NCBI GenBank assembly: GCA_910576915.1
Contig: CAJTJT010000004.1
Location: 47,038-111,037 of the forward strand
Direction: 5' to 3'
Source: an uncultured Elusimicrobiales bacterium
GTDB taxonomy: Bacteria > Elusimicrobiota > Elusimicrobia > Elusimicrobiales > Elusimicrobiaceae
Length of the DNA: 64,000 nucleotides
Positions 45,073 to 54,605 of this stretch are shown here, piece after piece. A program made the translations under genes and the position numbers. Positions within the stretch are counted from its first letter, which is position 1. The number at the start of each line of letters is the position of its first letter. The notes beneath the pieces were generated by a model that was not told where the DNA came from, did not search any database, and saw nothing but the letters and a program-made list of their open reading frames with translations.

Positions 45073-45801
45073 TTAGATTTCTTTTTCCAGCTCGGCGAAA
45101 AACTCGCCCGCTTTAACGGGGAAATATAAATCCGTCACCGTGCCCGTAAACGCGGAGGGCTGCGGATTTACTTCGATAATTTTAGCCCCGTGTTCTTGGG
45201 CCGCCAGCGGTAAAGAGCACGCCGGCATTACCTGCCCCGCCGTCCCCACAATAATCATTACGTCGGCGTTTTGGGCCATTTCCGTCGATTTTTGGTACGG
45301 CAGATACGGGATTCCTTCCCCGTAAAAAACAAAATCCGGCTTCAGTACGCCGCCGCAGATGCAATAGGGCGGCTCTTCAGTCAAATCAATATCGTCCAAA
45401 CTGTATTTTTTGCCGCACCCGGTGCAGGAAAGCGTATGAATGGTGCCGTGGAACTCCTGCACGTTTTTACTGCCCGCCTTTTGGTGAAGCCCGTCTATAT
45501 TCTGCGTAATTACGCCCTTTAAAAAGCCTTTTTGCTCCAGTTTGGCGAGCACTTCGTGCGCCTTGTTGGGATGAGATTCCTCCATATCGGTAAAAAAGAT
45601 TTTTTTCATTTCCCGCCAGGATTCGGCCGGGTGCATATTAAAAAAATTGATTTCGATAAATTTCGGGTCGTACCGGTTCCACAAACCGCCCGCACCCGTA
45701 AACGGGGCGATACCGCTTTCCACGCTGATGCCTGCCCCGGTAAACGCCACGCCGTAACGCGCGTTTTTAATTAATTCCGCCGCTTGTTTGATATTTTGCA
45801 T
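45073..45801 (-). CDS. cobB: Sir2-family NAD-dependent protein deacylase
   Basis: 242 residues. GAGISVESGIAPF (22-34) is the NAD site, TQNIDGLHQ (99-107) the nicotinamide pocket and FHGT the catalytic His118. The zinc site is Cys126/Cys129 and Cys147/Cys149. It removes acyl groups from lysines using NAD+. No ribosome site; TAAAAT on the minus strand at 45808-45813 is six bases before the ATG, suggesting a leaderless mRNA. Confidence 0.95.
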   Translation of the reverse strand: MQNIKQAAELIKNARYGVAFTGAGISVESGIAPFTGAGGLWNRYDPKFIEINFFNMHPAESWREMKKIFFTDMEESHPNKAHEVLAKLEQKGFLKGVITQNIDGLHQKAGSKNVQEFHGTIHTLSCTGCGKKYSLDDIDLTEEPPYCICGGVLKPDFVFYGEGIPYLPYQKSTEMAQNADVMIIVGTAGQVMPACSLPLAAQEHGAKIIEVNPQPSAFTGTVTDLYFPVKAGEFFAELEKEI

Positions 45802-45896
45802 ACGTTTATTTTACAATTTCTAACCCTAAAAACGCGTGGGCGGCCGGAAAACGGTACGTTACAATAAAAACATACAACTGTTTTCGGGGGGAAACT

Positions 45897-46682
45897 ATGT
45901 CCATTGAAGCCAAAGCGGCCACCGACGCACACCGCGTAAAAAAATACATCTACGACATTTTGCAGTTTAATTATCCAAGCAAAGTAACCTGGACGATTAA
46001 CGCAATCATCATCACGCTTATTTTGCTAAGCGTACCCGTGGATATGATTGAAAGCGTGGGGGACGTCAGCCCGGTACTTAAACGGGCCGCTTACCGTTTG
46101 GACCTGGGAATGAGCTTTGTATTTGCACTGGAATACGCGCTGCGTCTATTGACGTGTACGGAAGACCCGCGCTTTGCAAAACCGATTTCCGGACGCATTA
46201 AATATATGCTGACCCCGCTTATGCTGATCGACCTGTTCGCCATTTCGCCTTTTTTTATTTTGGGTTCCGGCCTGGTACGGGCGCTGCGCGTATTCCGCAT
46301 TTTTATGTTGATGCGCTATACAAACGCCATTCAGCTGGTGAACAATGTGGTTTCCGAAAAGAAGAAAGAACTGGCGATTTGCGGGGCGTTTCTGTTAATG
46401 CTGTGGATTTGGAGTTCGTTTATGATCTTTCGCGTGGAGCACCCGGCCCAGCCGGAAGCGTTTAAAAATATGCTGGACGCGATGTGGTGGTCCATGCAGA
46501 CGTTTACCACGCTTGGCTACGGGGATTTAATTGCCGTTACGCTGCTGGGCAAAGTAATTACCGGGATAACGGTGGCGATGGGACTTATCCTGTTTGCCGT
46601 AGTGACGGCGGTGATGACGGGGGGAATTGTGCAGGAATTTCAAAAGTACGAGCAGAAAAAGAAGACCCCGCCGCAGATCTAA
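45897..46682 (+). CDS. Voltage-gated-type potassium channel
   Basis: 261 residues with six membrane helices. A reduced S4 carries Arg128, Arg131, Arg134 and Arg140 (RALRVFRIFMLMR). The pore loop has the K+ selectivity filter TTLGYGD (204-210). There is no C-terminal nucleotide-binding or RCK domain, only a short charged tail. Probably a tetrameric K+ channel of the inner membrane. GGGGGG precedes the ATG. Confidence 0.92.
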   Translation: MSIEAKAATDAHRVKKYIYDILQFNYPSKVTWTINAIIITLILLSVPVDMIESVGDVSPVLKRAAYRLDLGMSFVFALEYALRLLTCTEDPRFAKPISGRIKYMLTPLMLIDLFAISPFFILGSGLVRALRVFRIFMLMRYTNAIQLVNNVVSEKKKELAICGAFLLMLWIWSSFMIFRVEHPAQPEAFKNMLDAMWWSMQTFTTLGYGDLIAVTLLGKVITGITVAMGLILFAVVTAVMTGGIVQEFQKYEQKKKTPPQI

Positions 46683-46685
46683 CGG

Positions 46686-47165
46686 TTATTTAAACAAATA
46701 CAGGTCGTATTCTGAATTGGTTCCGCTGTATACGGCGCCTAATGATTTACAAATTGCGCCGTTTCCATCGGCATTGTTTGGGCGCGTACGGCATTCCCGT
46801 CTGCCGCTGTAATAATAGTAATAATTAAGCGGAGTATTGGCCACATGACCATAAAGAACCCAATGACCTTCATTCAGTTGACTCAGGTTAAACTTGTCAT
46901 AAGACACCGCTAACCCGTTCCCATTCCACGTTCCTCCGGCGGGAAGATCTATATCCAACTCATCCAAACGCGGAGCGTAAGAACCGTTTGCCATATAATA
47001 CACCTGCTGGGCGCGGTATACCGCGTCGGCCAGCGTTATTAACTGAACGTAGCGCGCCTTATAGACCGCGCGCTTGTACTGCGGCAAAGCAACAGCGGAC
47101 AAAATACCAATAATTAATACGACAACTAACAATTCTATTAACGTAAAACCGCGTTTTTGATACAT
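46686..47165 (-). CDS. Type IV pilin-like / pseudopilin protein
   Basis: 159 residues from the ATG at 47165 (GAGGG before it; the in-frame start at 47186 would add WF-containing residues before the leader). The leader MYQKRG precedes FTLIELLVVVLIIGIL with Glu+5. After ALPQYKRAVYKARY the variable domain holds a YYYYYSGRRECR segment and two Cys. It shares the first 35 residues with the other two pilins here but the rest is unrelated at a glance. Confidence 0.92.
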   Translation of the reverse strand: MYQKRGFTLIELLVVVLIIGILSAVALPQYKRAVYKARYVQLITLADAVYRAQQVYYMANGSYAPRLDELDIDLPAGGTWNGNGLAVSYDKFNLSQLNEGHWVLYGHVANTPLNYYYYYSGRRECRTRPNNADGNGAICKSLGAVYSGTNSEYDLYLFK

Positions 47166-47313
47166 AAACCATTTCCCTCTATACAAGAATTTTATTCATG
47201 TTATCAAAAAAAAACAAATCAACCCTTTAACAGACAGTAGGGAAAAGAGAACAGAATACCACACCGATTAGAATAACTCTGTATTTTTGGTTCTTATGCC
47301 GCCCTTTGCTCCG

Positions 47314-47450
47314 CTTATAAAAAGCGTTCCCGGCGGATAAGAAATTTTATTGTTTGAGCAAAGCGAGTTATAAAATTTCCCGTTGGGAACTGCTTTTTAT
47401 GGAGTCCGGGCGGCGAGTTTTTTGTTACTTTTTGTCGGCACAAAAAGTAA
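47314..47450. repeat. Long palindromic intergenic repeat, copy B
   Basis: ATAAAAAGC (47317-47325) with GCTTTTTAT (47392-47400); GAAATTTTAT (47341-47350) with ATAAAATTTC (47370-47379); loop TGTTTGAGCAAAGCGAGTT; second hairpin TTACTTTTTGT-CGGC-ACAAAAAGTAA (47425-47450). It has the same plan as 13279-13414 with compensating base changes. The remaining non-coding bases to 47766 hold a hairpin CGAAACGCAAAG/CTTTGCGTTCG near 47490-47518 and nothing coding. Confidence 0.78.
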
Positions 47451-47701
47451 GGATTCTAATTTGGCAAATTGTTGGCCCTAATAAGCAACGAAACGCAAAG
47501 AATTTTTCTTTGCGTTCGTGCGTATGACGCAAGTTAAGTACAGCCGTTATAAAAACAGAATGCCATTGTAGAAGATTATATGATTTTTCAAAACCGCTCC
47601 GTATTGCACGGACTAGTTGGGGCGCGGCGTAGTGGCAATTACGTAAGCCCCAAGGTACGCGCAAGACGGCAGGTTTTGGAAAATTGTTTATCCTTAAAAG
47701 A

Positions 47702-47734
47702 CACAAGGGACGAAAAGTTTTTTCGTCCCTTGTG
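47702..47734 (-). terminator. Hairpin ending the arginine-agmatine operon
   Basis: A perfect 15-bp stem CACAAGGGACGAAAA-GTT-TTTTCGTCCCTTGTG; on the minus strand followed by TCTTTTAAGG, 33 bases after the antiporter stop. Confidence 0.7.
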
Positions 47735-47766
47735 CGTGAATCGTCAGTTAACATCAGCCGTTATTA

Positions 47767-49221
47767 TTAAATACTCACGAGCCCGCGGGAGAAGACATAC
47801 ACCGCCGCCACCGCCGCTATCACCAGCAGCGTCACTACGGCCACTTCTCCGCGCGTAAATACGGGACTAGCATCCTTTTTCTGCTTGCGGGCCCAAATAA
47901 ACACCGGGATCCCGAGCGCCAGGAAAATCACCGCCAGGAACAGGTATTTAAGCCCAGCCGCATAAACAAGCCACAACGCATACGCCGTCCCCAGTGTGGA
48001 CGTAATCAGCGCGGCCGCGCGGCCTTTGGGCGATATTTTGGCATATTCGCCGTCCTCGGTCAGCTTCCACAAATACGCGGTACTCGCCAAATACGCGGGC
48101 AGTACCATCACGCCCGTAATGGAGAGCATGGTATTCCAGGCGTTGTTCGAAAAATACACCAGGAAAATCGCCAGCTGCATTAAGAAGCTGGTCACCCACA
48201 AAGACACAGAGGGCGAACCGTTCTTATTCTGCACGGCAAACTGTTTGGGAAACGTCCCGTTCTCTGCCGCCGCGGCGGGAATTTCGGCTGCAATCATCGT
48301 CCAGGCCAGCCAGGAAGACAGCACCGCCACTAAGAGCCCGATGTTCATCATCCACGCGCCCCACGGGCCGACGACTTTTTCCAGCACGCCCGCCGTGGAC
48401 GGATTGGCGACGGAAGCGATTTCTTCCTGCGTCAGGAACCCAAACGGTAGGACGGACAGGCCGATGTAAATCACCAAACAGCCCAAAAAGCCCAAGAACG
48501 TCGCCTTGCTGACGGCGGACTGGCTTTTGGCGCGGCTGGATAATACGACAGCCCCTTCAATACCGATAAATGCCCACAGCGTAACGAGCATGGTGCTCTT
48601 TAACTGGGCGGGCAGACTGCCCAGCGTTTTACCGCTTTCGGCTATTTTGCCCCAGAAGTTAAAGTCGAATTTATCCAAATGGAAGCAGAACAGCAAAATC
48701 AGGCAGAATAACAACAGCGGCACCAATTTGCCGATAGTGCCGATAACGTTTAACACCGCCGCCTGGCGCACCCCGCGCAAGACGACAAAGTTAAACACCC
48801 AAATCAAAAGCGAACCGCACACGATGGACAGCAGATTGTTTCCGCCCGCGAAATACGGGGGGAAAAAGTAATTAAGCGCGTCCATCGTAATCACGGCATA
48901 CCCTACGTTGCCGAAGATCTGGCACAGCCAGTATCCCCAGCCGATGGTAAAGCCCATATACGGGCCGAACCCTTCGCGGGCGTACATGTAAATACCGGCC
49001 GTTAAATCCGGCTTTACGCGCGAAAGCACGCTAAACGTGTTCGCGATAAAATACATCCCGATACCGGTAATCACCCACGCCAGGAGAACGGCTCCCGCGC
49101 TGGCTCCGGCCGCCATGTTTTGGGGGAGGGAAAACACACCTCCCCCAACCATGGAACTAATCACAATGCTGGCTAAACCGATTACGCCCAGCTTCGCCGC
49201 CGTATTGTTCTTCGTTCCCAT
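47767..49221 (-). CDS. aaxC: Basic amino acid antiporter, APC superfamily (arginine/agmatine exchange likely)
   Basis: 484 residues with about twelve membrane helices. The start [26 protein letters not shown] carries the GxG substrate loop of the basic amino acid/polyamine antiporter branch (ArcD/AdiC/AaxC). [15 protein letters not shown] on helix 6 is the family block. Placed 20 bases after the arginine decarboxylase, it is expected to import arginine and export agmatine, consuming an internal proton per cycle. Substrate specificity is inferred from context, since lysine or ornithine antiporters look alike. Confidence 0.85.
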   Translation of the reverse strand: MGTKNNTAAKLGVIGLASIVISSMVGGGVFSLPQNMAAGASAGAVLLAWVITGIGMYFIANTFSVLSRVKPDLTAGIYMYAREGFGPYMGFTIGWGYWLCQIFGNVGYAVITMDALNYFFPPYFAGGNNLLSIVCGSLLIWVFNFVVLRGVRQAAVLNVIGTIGKLVPLLLFCLILLFCFHLDKFDFNFWGKIAESGKTLGSLPAQLKSTMLVTLWAFIGIEGAVVLSSRAKSQSAVSKATFLGFLGCLVIYIGLSVLPFGFLTQEEIASVANPSTAGVLEKVVGPWGAWMMNIGLLVAVLSSWLAWTMIAAEIPAAAAENGTFPKQFAVQNKNGSPSVSLWVTSFLMQLAIFLVYFSNNAWNTMLSITGVMVLPAYLASTAYLWKLTEDGEYAKISPKGRAAALITSTLGTAYALWLVYAAGLKYLFLAVIFLALGIPVFIWARKQKKDASPVFTRGEVAVVTLLVIAAVAAVYVFSRGLVSI

Positions 49222-49241
49222 ACATTACCCCCGGTTGACGC

Positions 49242-49856
49242 TTATTCCACGGCTTTCATGGTCGGCACGGCCACGGGCGCAAATTTGAAGTTTAAGAAAC
49301 CCATCACCGTTAAGCAGTACGCAAACGGCTGGGTGATGTTGATGTAGTTATGCCAAATTTGAAATTCGCTGTGTTTTTCCACACCGCGGATTTCCAATTC
49401 GTGATTGAGCGATTTATTTAACCACATGCGGGCGTGGCCTTCGGCGATTTCGTCGTCGATGGGAGTATCGAAATATTCCACATATTCCGCCGCCCAGCCG
49501 CCGATCAGCTGCCCCTTGGCGTCTTTACCCCAGCAAACGCCCACGCCGGTGGCGATGGCTTTGTGGTCTTCGATGCGCGCGCCGTTGCCGGCCATAATCA
49601 CTTCCAGCACCGCGCCGTGGACGAATTGGTCTTTCACCGCGTCCACCGGGTAGATATTTTGGTACAAATCTTTCGGAAGCACCGACGTGTACGGAATGAC
49701 GTTAAAGTCCTGGATTTTGGCCTGCTGCAAGGCCGAATCGTAGCAGAAAGTTTCAAACGGCTGGGGCGGAATACCGTCCGTCGCCTGTCCCGCGCCCCCG
49801 CTGATAAACGCCAAAGTAGGATATCTGGTCCCCAAAGTTAAGTTATTGTTTTCCAT
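49242..49856 (-). CDS. aaxB: Pyruvoyl-dependent arginine decarboxylase
   Basis: 204 residues, the length of the chlamydial/archaeal PvlArgDC proenzymes. [12 protein letters not shown], then [10 protein letters not shown] with Thr57-Ser58 at the expected self-cleavage point (Ser becomes the pyruvoyl group), and [22 protein letters not shown] and a conserved C-terminal NYINITQPF. It converts arginine to agmatine and CO2. Chlamydial AaxB also has a Thr-Ser site, whereas archaeal enzymes have Ser-Ser (from memory of the family). GGAGAATG precedes the ATG. Middle gene of the three-gene operon. Confidence 0.92.
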   Translation of the reverse strand: MENNNLTLGTRYPTLAFISGGAGQATDGIPPQPFETFCYDSALQQAKIQDFNVIPYTSVLPKDLYQNIYPVDAVKDQFVHGAVLEVIMAGNGARIEDHKAIATGVGVCWGKDAKGQLIGGWAAEYVEYFDTPIDDEIAEGHARMWLNKSLNHELEIRGVEKHSEFQIWHNYINITQPFAYCLTVMGFLNFKFAPVAVPTMKAVE

Positions 49857-49900
49857 AATTTCATTCTCCTTTTTATGATTACTGCTCTTGTGTTACCCCA

Positions 49901-51139
49901 CTACAACATTACTGTTGTACGCAACCCGGCCACCGTAGTCACCCCCTGGCCCGGGTTGAGAGCGGCCCTCGGATAAAACTGCAAATCCGGAGTGACCGTT
50001 ACAAATTTGCCGATATCGATTACCCACTGAACTTCCAGCGCCGTTTCGCTCCCGCGCATTTCGGCCGGATAGCCAAGGCCCTTTGCGCTCAGGCGGTTAT
50101 GCGCGATACCTACGGTAATGGCATCCTGCGGGTTGCGCTCAAACGGATTTAACAACGCAGCACCCGCCGCATAAGAATTTTTAATGCCCGTTACGCCGCC
50201 CGTAGACCCGTTGGCGCGGCCGAATACGGCCCATTTTTCGCCGAGGTTCTGCTGGGCGTTAAAAGACCAGCCGTTTACGTTCTCCGGCTGGGCGGAAACG
50301 GACGGCTGGTAATAATATAAGAAGCTGTACTGCCCCGCACCGATTTTAAAAGTTGGCGTCCACGCCAGGGACGCAAACGCAGTATATTTACCGTCAAACG
50401 CGCTGGACAGGCGCGCGGTTTGGCCGGACACGTTGGACGCGTCCTGATACCCCGCCGCAACGGAGAACAAATCGTTTTGCGCCTGCACGTACGCACCCAT
50501 AGAGGCCGACGGATAAGCCGAGGTGGCGTTTTGCGACAGGGCAAAGTTCATGAGCGCCGTCTGCTGGTTATCCAGGTACGTGGTGCCGTCAAAGTTGGAG
50601 AGGGGGAATTGACCCGCGGTAACAGACAGCCAGTCCCACTCGCCGGGCAACGTGTGCGTATAGGAAAGTTCGAAGAAAATCTTTTGGTTGGAAGTGTAAT
50701 CGTTCTGCGCGGAAGCGACGTCCAAACGGTCCTGCAAAGTTGCGCCGGAAGCACCCCAGTAATGCGACAAATTATAGCTAAAGTTGATTTCGCCCGAGCC
50801 GGCGGCGCGGTCTTTAAACAGCGTCCAGTTGGCGTAGGGATAATAAATTCCCTGGACGGACGTCTGTTTGCCGCCGGGTGCGCCGCGCTGGATTAAATAA
50901 GACACGTCCACGCCCCACTGGAGGCCCAATTCATCAGACAGCTTATTTTTAAAGTTGATGTATTCCTGCCCAAAATCGGAAAACGGATGATTTTCGAGAT
51001 GTGCCCGGGACGCCAAACGCTGTTTGTGTTTGGCCTGGGATAATTTATCCGCACTTTCCTGCGCCCAAGCATTTGAAAGAATGCTCAACATACAACAAAT
51101 AAACAAAACTGCCGCGGCCTTGATGGTGCCCGTGTTCAT
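49901..51139 (-). CDS. aaxA: OprB-family outer-membrane porin
   Basis: 412 residues. Signal peptide to about residue 26 (SNAWA). Mature protein is a 16-strand-like beta barrel with alternating aromatic strands and the OprB features WGVDVSYLIQRG near the start and a C-terminal LRTTVML ending. OprB porins usually take up carbohydrates, but the chlamydial AaxA member of this family admits arginine, and the position in front of aaxB and aaxC suggests the same here. AaxA-type assignment rests on context. Confidence 0.85.
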   Translation of the reverse strand: MNTGTIKAAAVLFICCMLSILSNAWAQESADKLSQAKHKQRLASRAHLENHPFSDFGQEYINFKNKLSDELGLQWGVDVSYLIQRGAPGGKQTSVQGIYYPYANWTLFKDRAAGSGEINFSYNLSHYWGASGATLQDRLDVASAQNDYTSNQKIFFELSYTHTLPGEWDWLSVTAGQFPLSNFDGTTYLDNQQTALMNFALSQNATSAYPSASMGAYVQAQNDLFSVAAGYQDASNVSGQTARLSSAFDGKYTAFASLAWTPTFKIGAGQYSFLYYYQPSVSAQPENVNGWSFNAQQNLGEKWAVFGRANGSTGGVTGIKNSYAAGAALLNPFERNPQDAITVGIAHNRLSAKGLGYPAEMRGSETALEVQWVIDIGKFVTVTPDLQFYPRAALNPGQGVTTVAGLRTTVML

Positions 51140-51186
51140 TACGTTACCCCCGGAATTAAAAATATCGGTTTACCCCCCGATACCGT

Positions 51187-51215
51187 AAGATACCCGCCCA
51201 AAGCATTTTTAACAA
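51187..51215 (-). promoter_or_regulatory. Candidate promoter of the aax operon
   Basis: On the minus strand TTGTTA (51210-51215), 17-base spacer, TATCTT (51187-51192). An inverted repeat ATCGG/CCGAT at about 51166-51181 lies just downstream and could be an operator. Confidence 0.5.
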
Positions 51216-51280
51216 CACGCAAAAAAGGATTAGTTTTTTATGGGGGATGCTCTATAGCAATATGTGTATCCTTTAGAACG

Positions 51281-51318
51281 AAAAAAATCGCCCTGGGAAT
51301 TTATCTCAGGACGATTTT
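51281..51318 (-). terminator. Terminator of the 679-residue gene
   Basis: ATCG-c-CCTGGGA pairs with TCTCAGG-a-CGAT with one mismatch; T run on the minus strand. Confidence 0.75.
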
Positions 51319-51334
51319 TCTAAAAAACCCAAAC

Positions 51335-53374
51335 TTACTGATTTGCAGGATAATAAATACTGTGGTTACATATATACGGATTTTTTATTGGATAAGTCAA
51401 GAACTCTTCATAATGAAAATGCTGGTATGGCTTATCCGTTTGTTTTTTATCAAAGTACTTCTCTTGAGAATTCCAACGATACTTCGTATTCCGTTCATGA
51501 TCGCCGCGGCGAAAGCTTCGGTAATTTCCTAAAGAAAAAGTATTACTAATATTCTCAATACTCCCATACAATTGCTGTTTTATGGCATCCTGAATTTCCT
51601 GTATAAACATTCTGCTTATGTCTTCTATAGGATTTTTAAAACGAATACCAATTTCCGCTTCCGGAATCCAAGAGCCTGGAACGCCGAGCTGCACCTGGCC
51701 GATAAACTGTATATTTTCTTTATAAATAGCTCTGGTAAAAAGTTTATGTCCGCTATCCGCATCATAAAAAGACGAAGAGACTTCATGAACACGTTCCAAT
51801 TGCTTCAGATCTCTAGAACAAGGAATAGAGCCCCCTATAGAACTTAAACTGATAGGCTGACATCCCATAAAAGGTCTTTTCTCATCGGCTACATCTGTTG
51901 GACAAAAACTATACCGTCCCAAACATCTTCGCACAGAATCCAACTGCGCCAAAGAGCGAGGGTCACCTGTATTGACATATTCGTGCAATTTATCCAATCG
52001 CCATGGGGACCCAGCCGGAGAAGCAATATATTTACAAGTCGGTTTTTTCTTTTTTTTGGTTTGAGTTACAATGGCCATATCGGTTAAATCGCCCAGTTTG
52101 GCCATATCCGGAGTCCAAACCGTTACAAAACGCATAATTGCTTCTTCCGGTTCTACATCATCCAGCGGATATATTTCCCGCAACATGCCCACTTCCGGAG
52201 AAAATACCTCGTTCCAAAATCTTTCTTTAGCACGATTAAAAATAGCTTTATAACCGGGGGTATACGCGTCATTCAACGCATAAACAAAGATGGCAACCCC
52301 TCCTACAACCGCAACCGTAGCTCCCAGCGGGGAAGAGGAAACGACAGCAACTCCCGGTTTAGCTGCACTTGCCGCCGCTTTTATTGCAGCAGTGAACTCT
52401 GCAGCAGAAGCAGAAAGCTCTCCTCCCGCTGCCGCAACGGCTTCCCAAAACGAAAGAGAAACTGATACGGATAGAGCCCCCACCATCACTCCGGAAGCTG
52501 AAAGCGTATTTTGCACAGTTGCATAAGAAGAAGCTAAAGAAAATTTTGGTTTAATAGCCTGAGGGTTTTTCTTTGCAAAAGCAAAAAGAGCACTTGCCGC
52601 GGCTAACTGCACACGGGAAGCATATTTTGGGTCTATATTAGAATAAATAGCTTGGTGAGGTAAATATTTTTCGATATTGCCCTGCTCAGCAGCTGTTATT
52701 TTTTTTGCATATAAGAAAAACGCCGCATTTAAAATTAAGGGGTGTACATAGTCCGGCTCCTTGGGATCTGCACTCCCGCCATTGACCATAACAGCCAGGG
52801 CATTGTATAACACGTCTTTTTCCATTTCCGCCAAGTGCGTAATTTTAGCGGTTAATTCGGCATTGCTATTTTCTCCCGCACCAAAACAAAAATCAAAACG
52901 ATTCGGTTCTTCTTGTTGGGAGGAAACTTGTTTGCGTACCCCTTCTTTCACTTTTCCACGCAATGTCTTCTTTTCATCGCCAGAACAGACGTCGAACAGG
53001 TTTGTCCAGGTCTCTTTATTTGCAGAAGTAAAGTCTTCCGGAAAAGTAAAACGCAATTTTCCCGGGAATGTTTTATTAAGACTCGCTACCGCCTTATGAA
53101 AAAGAACCAACTTTTCGTGATTGACGGGAAACTCACGCTGGATAGACTCAAATCGACTCACAAACTGCTCGACTCCCTGCTGAGTTGGCTTTGTATAAGC
53201 ACACTTTTTCTCTCTGCAATAGCAGGCAAAATCACGGACACATTCCATATTCATCCAGCCGGGGTCATAAGCATCCTTAAGCATGCTTTCAAAATTACAA
53301 CCGGCCGCAAAAGCGGGGGGACATGAATTTAACAGCAAAATTACAGACATAATCCAGCACAATGCTCGTTTCAT
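51335..53374 (-). CDS. Large exported protein of unknown function
   Basis: 679 residues. Signal peptide MKRALCWIMSVILLLNS, ending AFA. A Cys-rich N-terminal segment (six Cys in residues 25-60, with CVRDFACYCREKKC) follows. A hydrophobic Ala/Ser/Val-rich stretch at about 285-365 could be two or three membrane helices or a membrane-inserting region. The C-terminal part is charged and aromatic with scattered Cys. I recognise no family. AT content is clearly higher than in neighbouring genes, which suggests a different origin. Possibly a surface or toxin-like protein; this is only a guess. Confidence 0.75.
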   Translation of the reverse strand: MKRALCWIMSVILLLNSCPPAFAAGCNFESMLKDAYDPGWMNMECVRDFACYCREKKCAYTKPTQQGVEQFVSRFESIQREFPVNHEKLVLFHKAVASLNKTFPGKLRFTFPEDFTSANKETWTNLFDVCSGDEKKTLRGKVKEGVRKQVSSQQEEPNRFDFCFGAGENSNAELTAKITHLAEMEKDVLYNALAVMVNGGSADPKEPDYVHPLILNAAFFLYAKKITAAEQGNIEKYLPHQAIYSNIDPKYASRVQLAAASALFAFAKKNPQAIKPKFSLASSYATVQNTLSASGVMVGALSVSVSLSFWEAVAAAGGELSASAAEFTAAIKAAASAAKPGVAVVSSSPLGATVAVVGGVAIFVYALNDAYTPGYKAIFNRAKERFWNEVFSPEVGMLREIYPLDDVEPEEAIMRFVTVWTPDMAKLGDLTDMAIVTQTKKKKKPTCKYIASPAGSPWRLDKLHEYVNTGDPRSLAQLDSVRRCLGRYSFCPTDVADEKRPFMGCQPISLSSIGGSIPCSRDLKQLERVHEVSSSFYDADSGHKLFTRAIYKENIQFIGQVQLGVPGSWIPEAEIGIRFKNPIEDISRMFIQEIQDAIKQQLYGSIENISNTFSLGNYRSFRRGDHERNTKYRWNSQEKYFDKKQTDKPYQHFHYEEFLTYPIKNPYICNHSIYYPANQ

Positions 53375-53527
53375 AAGGTTTTCTCCAGCGGGTAAATAGA
53401 ATTCTGTCTGAGACTTTTTAAAAACTTCTTACCTTACAAGAATAGTAACAAAAAGGGAAAAGTAAAGGCAAGAAGAAAAAACCAATAAAAATTTTATTTT
53501 TCCACACTTTTCAAGTACAATACTTGT

Positions 53528-54604
53528 ATGACCGTCCAAACACCACCCACAGAAGGAATCAAATACGCGGGTTCCAAACTAAAACTGCTGCCGATGATTT
53601 TGGCGCGCATCCGCGCGCTGGACGGCGTAAAAACGGTACTGGACGGCTTTTCCGGCACCACGCGCGTTTCGCAGGCGTTGGCCCAGGCGGGATACCAAGT
53701 AACCGCCAACGACGTTTCGCCCTGGAGCGAAGTCTTCGCCCAATGCTATTTAAAAGCGTCCCAGCCGGACGAATTTTACGAAAAAATCCTTGCGCATTTA
53801 AACGCGCTCCCCGCTAAAGACGGCTGGTTTTCCGCACATTACGGGGGAACGGAAACCGACCATAAAAAGCCGTTCCGCTTAAAAAATATGCAGAAACTGG
53901 ACGCCGTGCGCGAAGAAATCGACCGCTTAAACCTGGCGTGGCCGGATAAATGCGTGCTTCTTACAAGCCTTATCCTCGCACTGGATAAGGTGGACAGTAC
54001 GCTCGGGCACTTTACGTCCTACTTAGCGCGCTGGTCGGCACGTTCCGGGGGGGATTTAATGTTAAAAATGCCCGCGCGGCCTCCCTATAGCCCGGCCCAT
54101 GAAGTCGTACGGCAAGATATTTTCGACGTAATAAAAAGCCGCCGCTGGGACCTTGCTTATTTCGACCCGCCCTACGGCTCCAATAATGACAAAATGCCCT
54201 CCAGCCGCGTGCGCTACAACGCCTATTACCACTTTTGGACCACCGTCATCCAAAACGACCGTCCGCCTCTGTTCGGCGCGGCCGCCCGGCGCGAAGATTC
54301 CCACGATAAAGACAACCCGTTTGAATCGTTCCGCCGCGGCCCAAACGGCCGTTTTGAAGCGTTAAACGCCGTCGACCGCCTGCTAGCGCAAACCGACGCC
54401 CGCTATATTTTATTTTCCTACAGTTCCGGCGGCAGAATCCCGCGGGAAGAGCTGCTGGACGCGCTGCGCGCGCACGGCAAACTAAGGGCGGCGGACGAAA
54501 TCGACTATCAAAAAAATGTAATGGCCCGTTTAACCAGCACCGACGAATGGACCCGCCGCGGGACCAACCGGGAATACTTGTTTTTAATCGAAAAAGGAGT
54601 TTAA
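53528..54604 (+). CDS. D12-class N6-adenine DNA methyltransferase
   Basis: 358 residues. YAGSKLKLLPMI is the motif X start of Dam/D12 enzymes, LDGFSGTTRVS (38-48) the AdoMet motif I and DPPYGSNN (213-220) the catalytic motif IV. An insertion between motifs (about 90-160) carries the target-recognition part. No restriction endonuclease is adjacent, so it is a solitary modification gene. A TACAAT -10-like box lies at 53516-53521, six bases before the ATG, with no ribosome site, suggesting a leaderless mRNA. The next gene starts two bases after its stop. Confidence 0.88.
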   Translation: MTVQTPPTEGIKYAGSKLKLLPMILARIRALDGVKTVLDGFSGTTRVSQALAQAGYQVTANDVSPWSEVFAQCYLKASQPDEFYEKILAHLNALPAKDGWFSAHYGGTETDHKKPFRLKNMQKLDAVREEIDRLNLAWPDKCVLLTSLILALDKVDSTLGHFTSYLARWSARSGGDLMLKMPARPPYSPAHEVVRQDIFDVIKSRRWDLAYFDPPYGSNNDKMPSSRVRYNAYYHFWTTVIQNDRPPLFGAAARREDSHDKDNPFESFRRGPNGRFEALNAVDRLLAQTDARYILFSYSSGGRIPREELLDALRAHGKLRAADEIDYQKNVMARLTSTDEWTRRGTNREYLFLIEKGV

Positions 54605-54605
54605 C

